A stretch of 46,333 nt of DNA from Glycomyces amatae (GTDB lineage Bacteria > Actinomycetota > Actinomycetes > Mycobacteriales > Micromonosporaceae), in the NCBI RefSeq assembly GCF_020991375.1, contig NZ_JAJLQZ010000030.1, forward strand, positions 1-46,333, given 5' to 3'. The position numbers and the translations under genes were made by a program. Below the pieces are notes generated by a model. The model ran no database searches and was not told the DNA's origin. It saw nothing but the letters and a program-made list of their open reading frames with translations. Below, piece by piece: positions 46,324 through 46,333 of the stretch. Each line of letters opens with the position of its first letter. The stretch's first letter is position 1.

Positions 46324-46333
46324 CACATGTTTA

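Overview
The window is high-GC, densely coded, actinobacterial chromosomal DNA. Evidence: frequent GTG/TTG starts, an actinobacterial era–cdd-like–corC–ybeY–phoH block, hrcA–dnaJ with a CIRCE operator, a CxxC-less Mrp, and a holA / rpsT / comEA-comEC / rsfS / nadD neighbourhood. The genus cannot be fixed from this sequence; a Glycomycetaceae- or Micromonosporales-like actinomycete is plausible (inference).

Left third (1-16.5 kb) is the accessory, carbohydrate-oriented part. It holds the tail of an A/C-rich unknown gene, a start-less truncated AGE-family epimerase, a GH36 alpha-galactosidase, ppc, an ATP-sulfurylase-like/APS kinase fusion, a VKOR protein, an SDR, an AMMECR1 protein, a PhzF protein, Mrp, a secreted GH43 arabinanase with a ricin-type lectin domain, and an ABC exporter. 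An initiator tRNA follows. Two very long poly-G tracts (32 and 64 G) lie in intergenic DNA here and may be sequencing artefacts.

Middle (16.6-28.5 kb) is a leftward housekeeping series: a DUF6508-like gene, era, a zinc-less cytidine deaminase-like gene, corC, ybeY, phoH (carrying an intein with class 3 features), HIT, rsmE, dnaJ, hrcA, capA-like and hemW. Several of these overlap by 8-23 nt, pointing to translational coupling. Between dnaJ and rsmE is a remarkable array of eleven GTAC sites, nearly all phased at exactly 7 bp. From 28.6 to 32.5 kb the genes run rightward: tandem 62-bp repeats, an enoyl-CoA hydratase, an overlapping lysozyme-like lipoprotein, and Tat-exported PhoD with a possible PHO box.

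Right third (32.5-46.3 kb) is mainly core information processing: lepA, a TetR/permease divergent pair with two matching operators, rpsT, holA, comEC, comEA, degV, a lipoprotein, a histidine phosphatase, rsfS and nadD. Two intergenic clusters of DnaA boxes (near 3.25 kb and 42.7 kb) are unexpected for a region that is not oriC.

The strongest candidates for something undescribed are the GTAC heptamer array (23507-23710), the DnaA-box clusters, and two families of tandem hairpin repeats (12877-12956 and 28649-28855).
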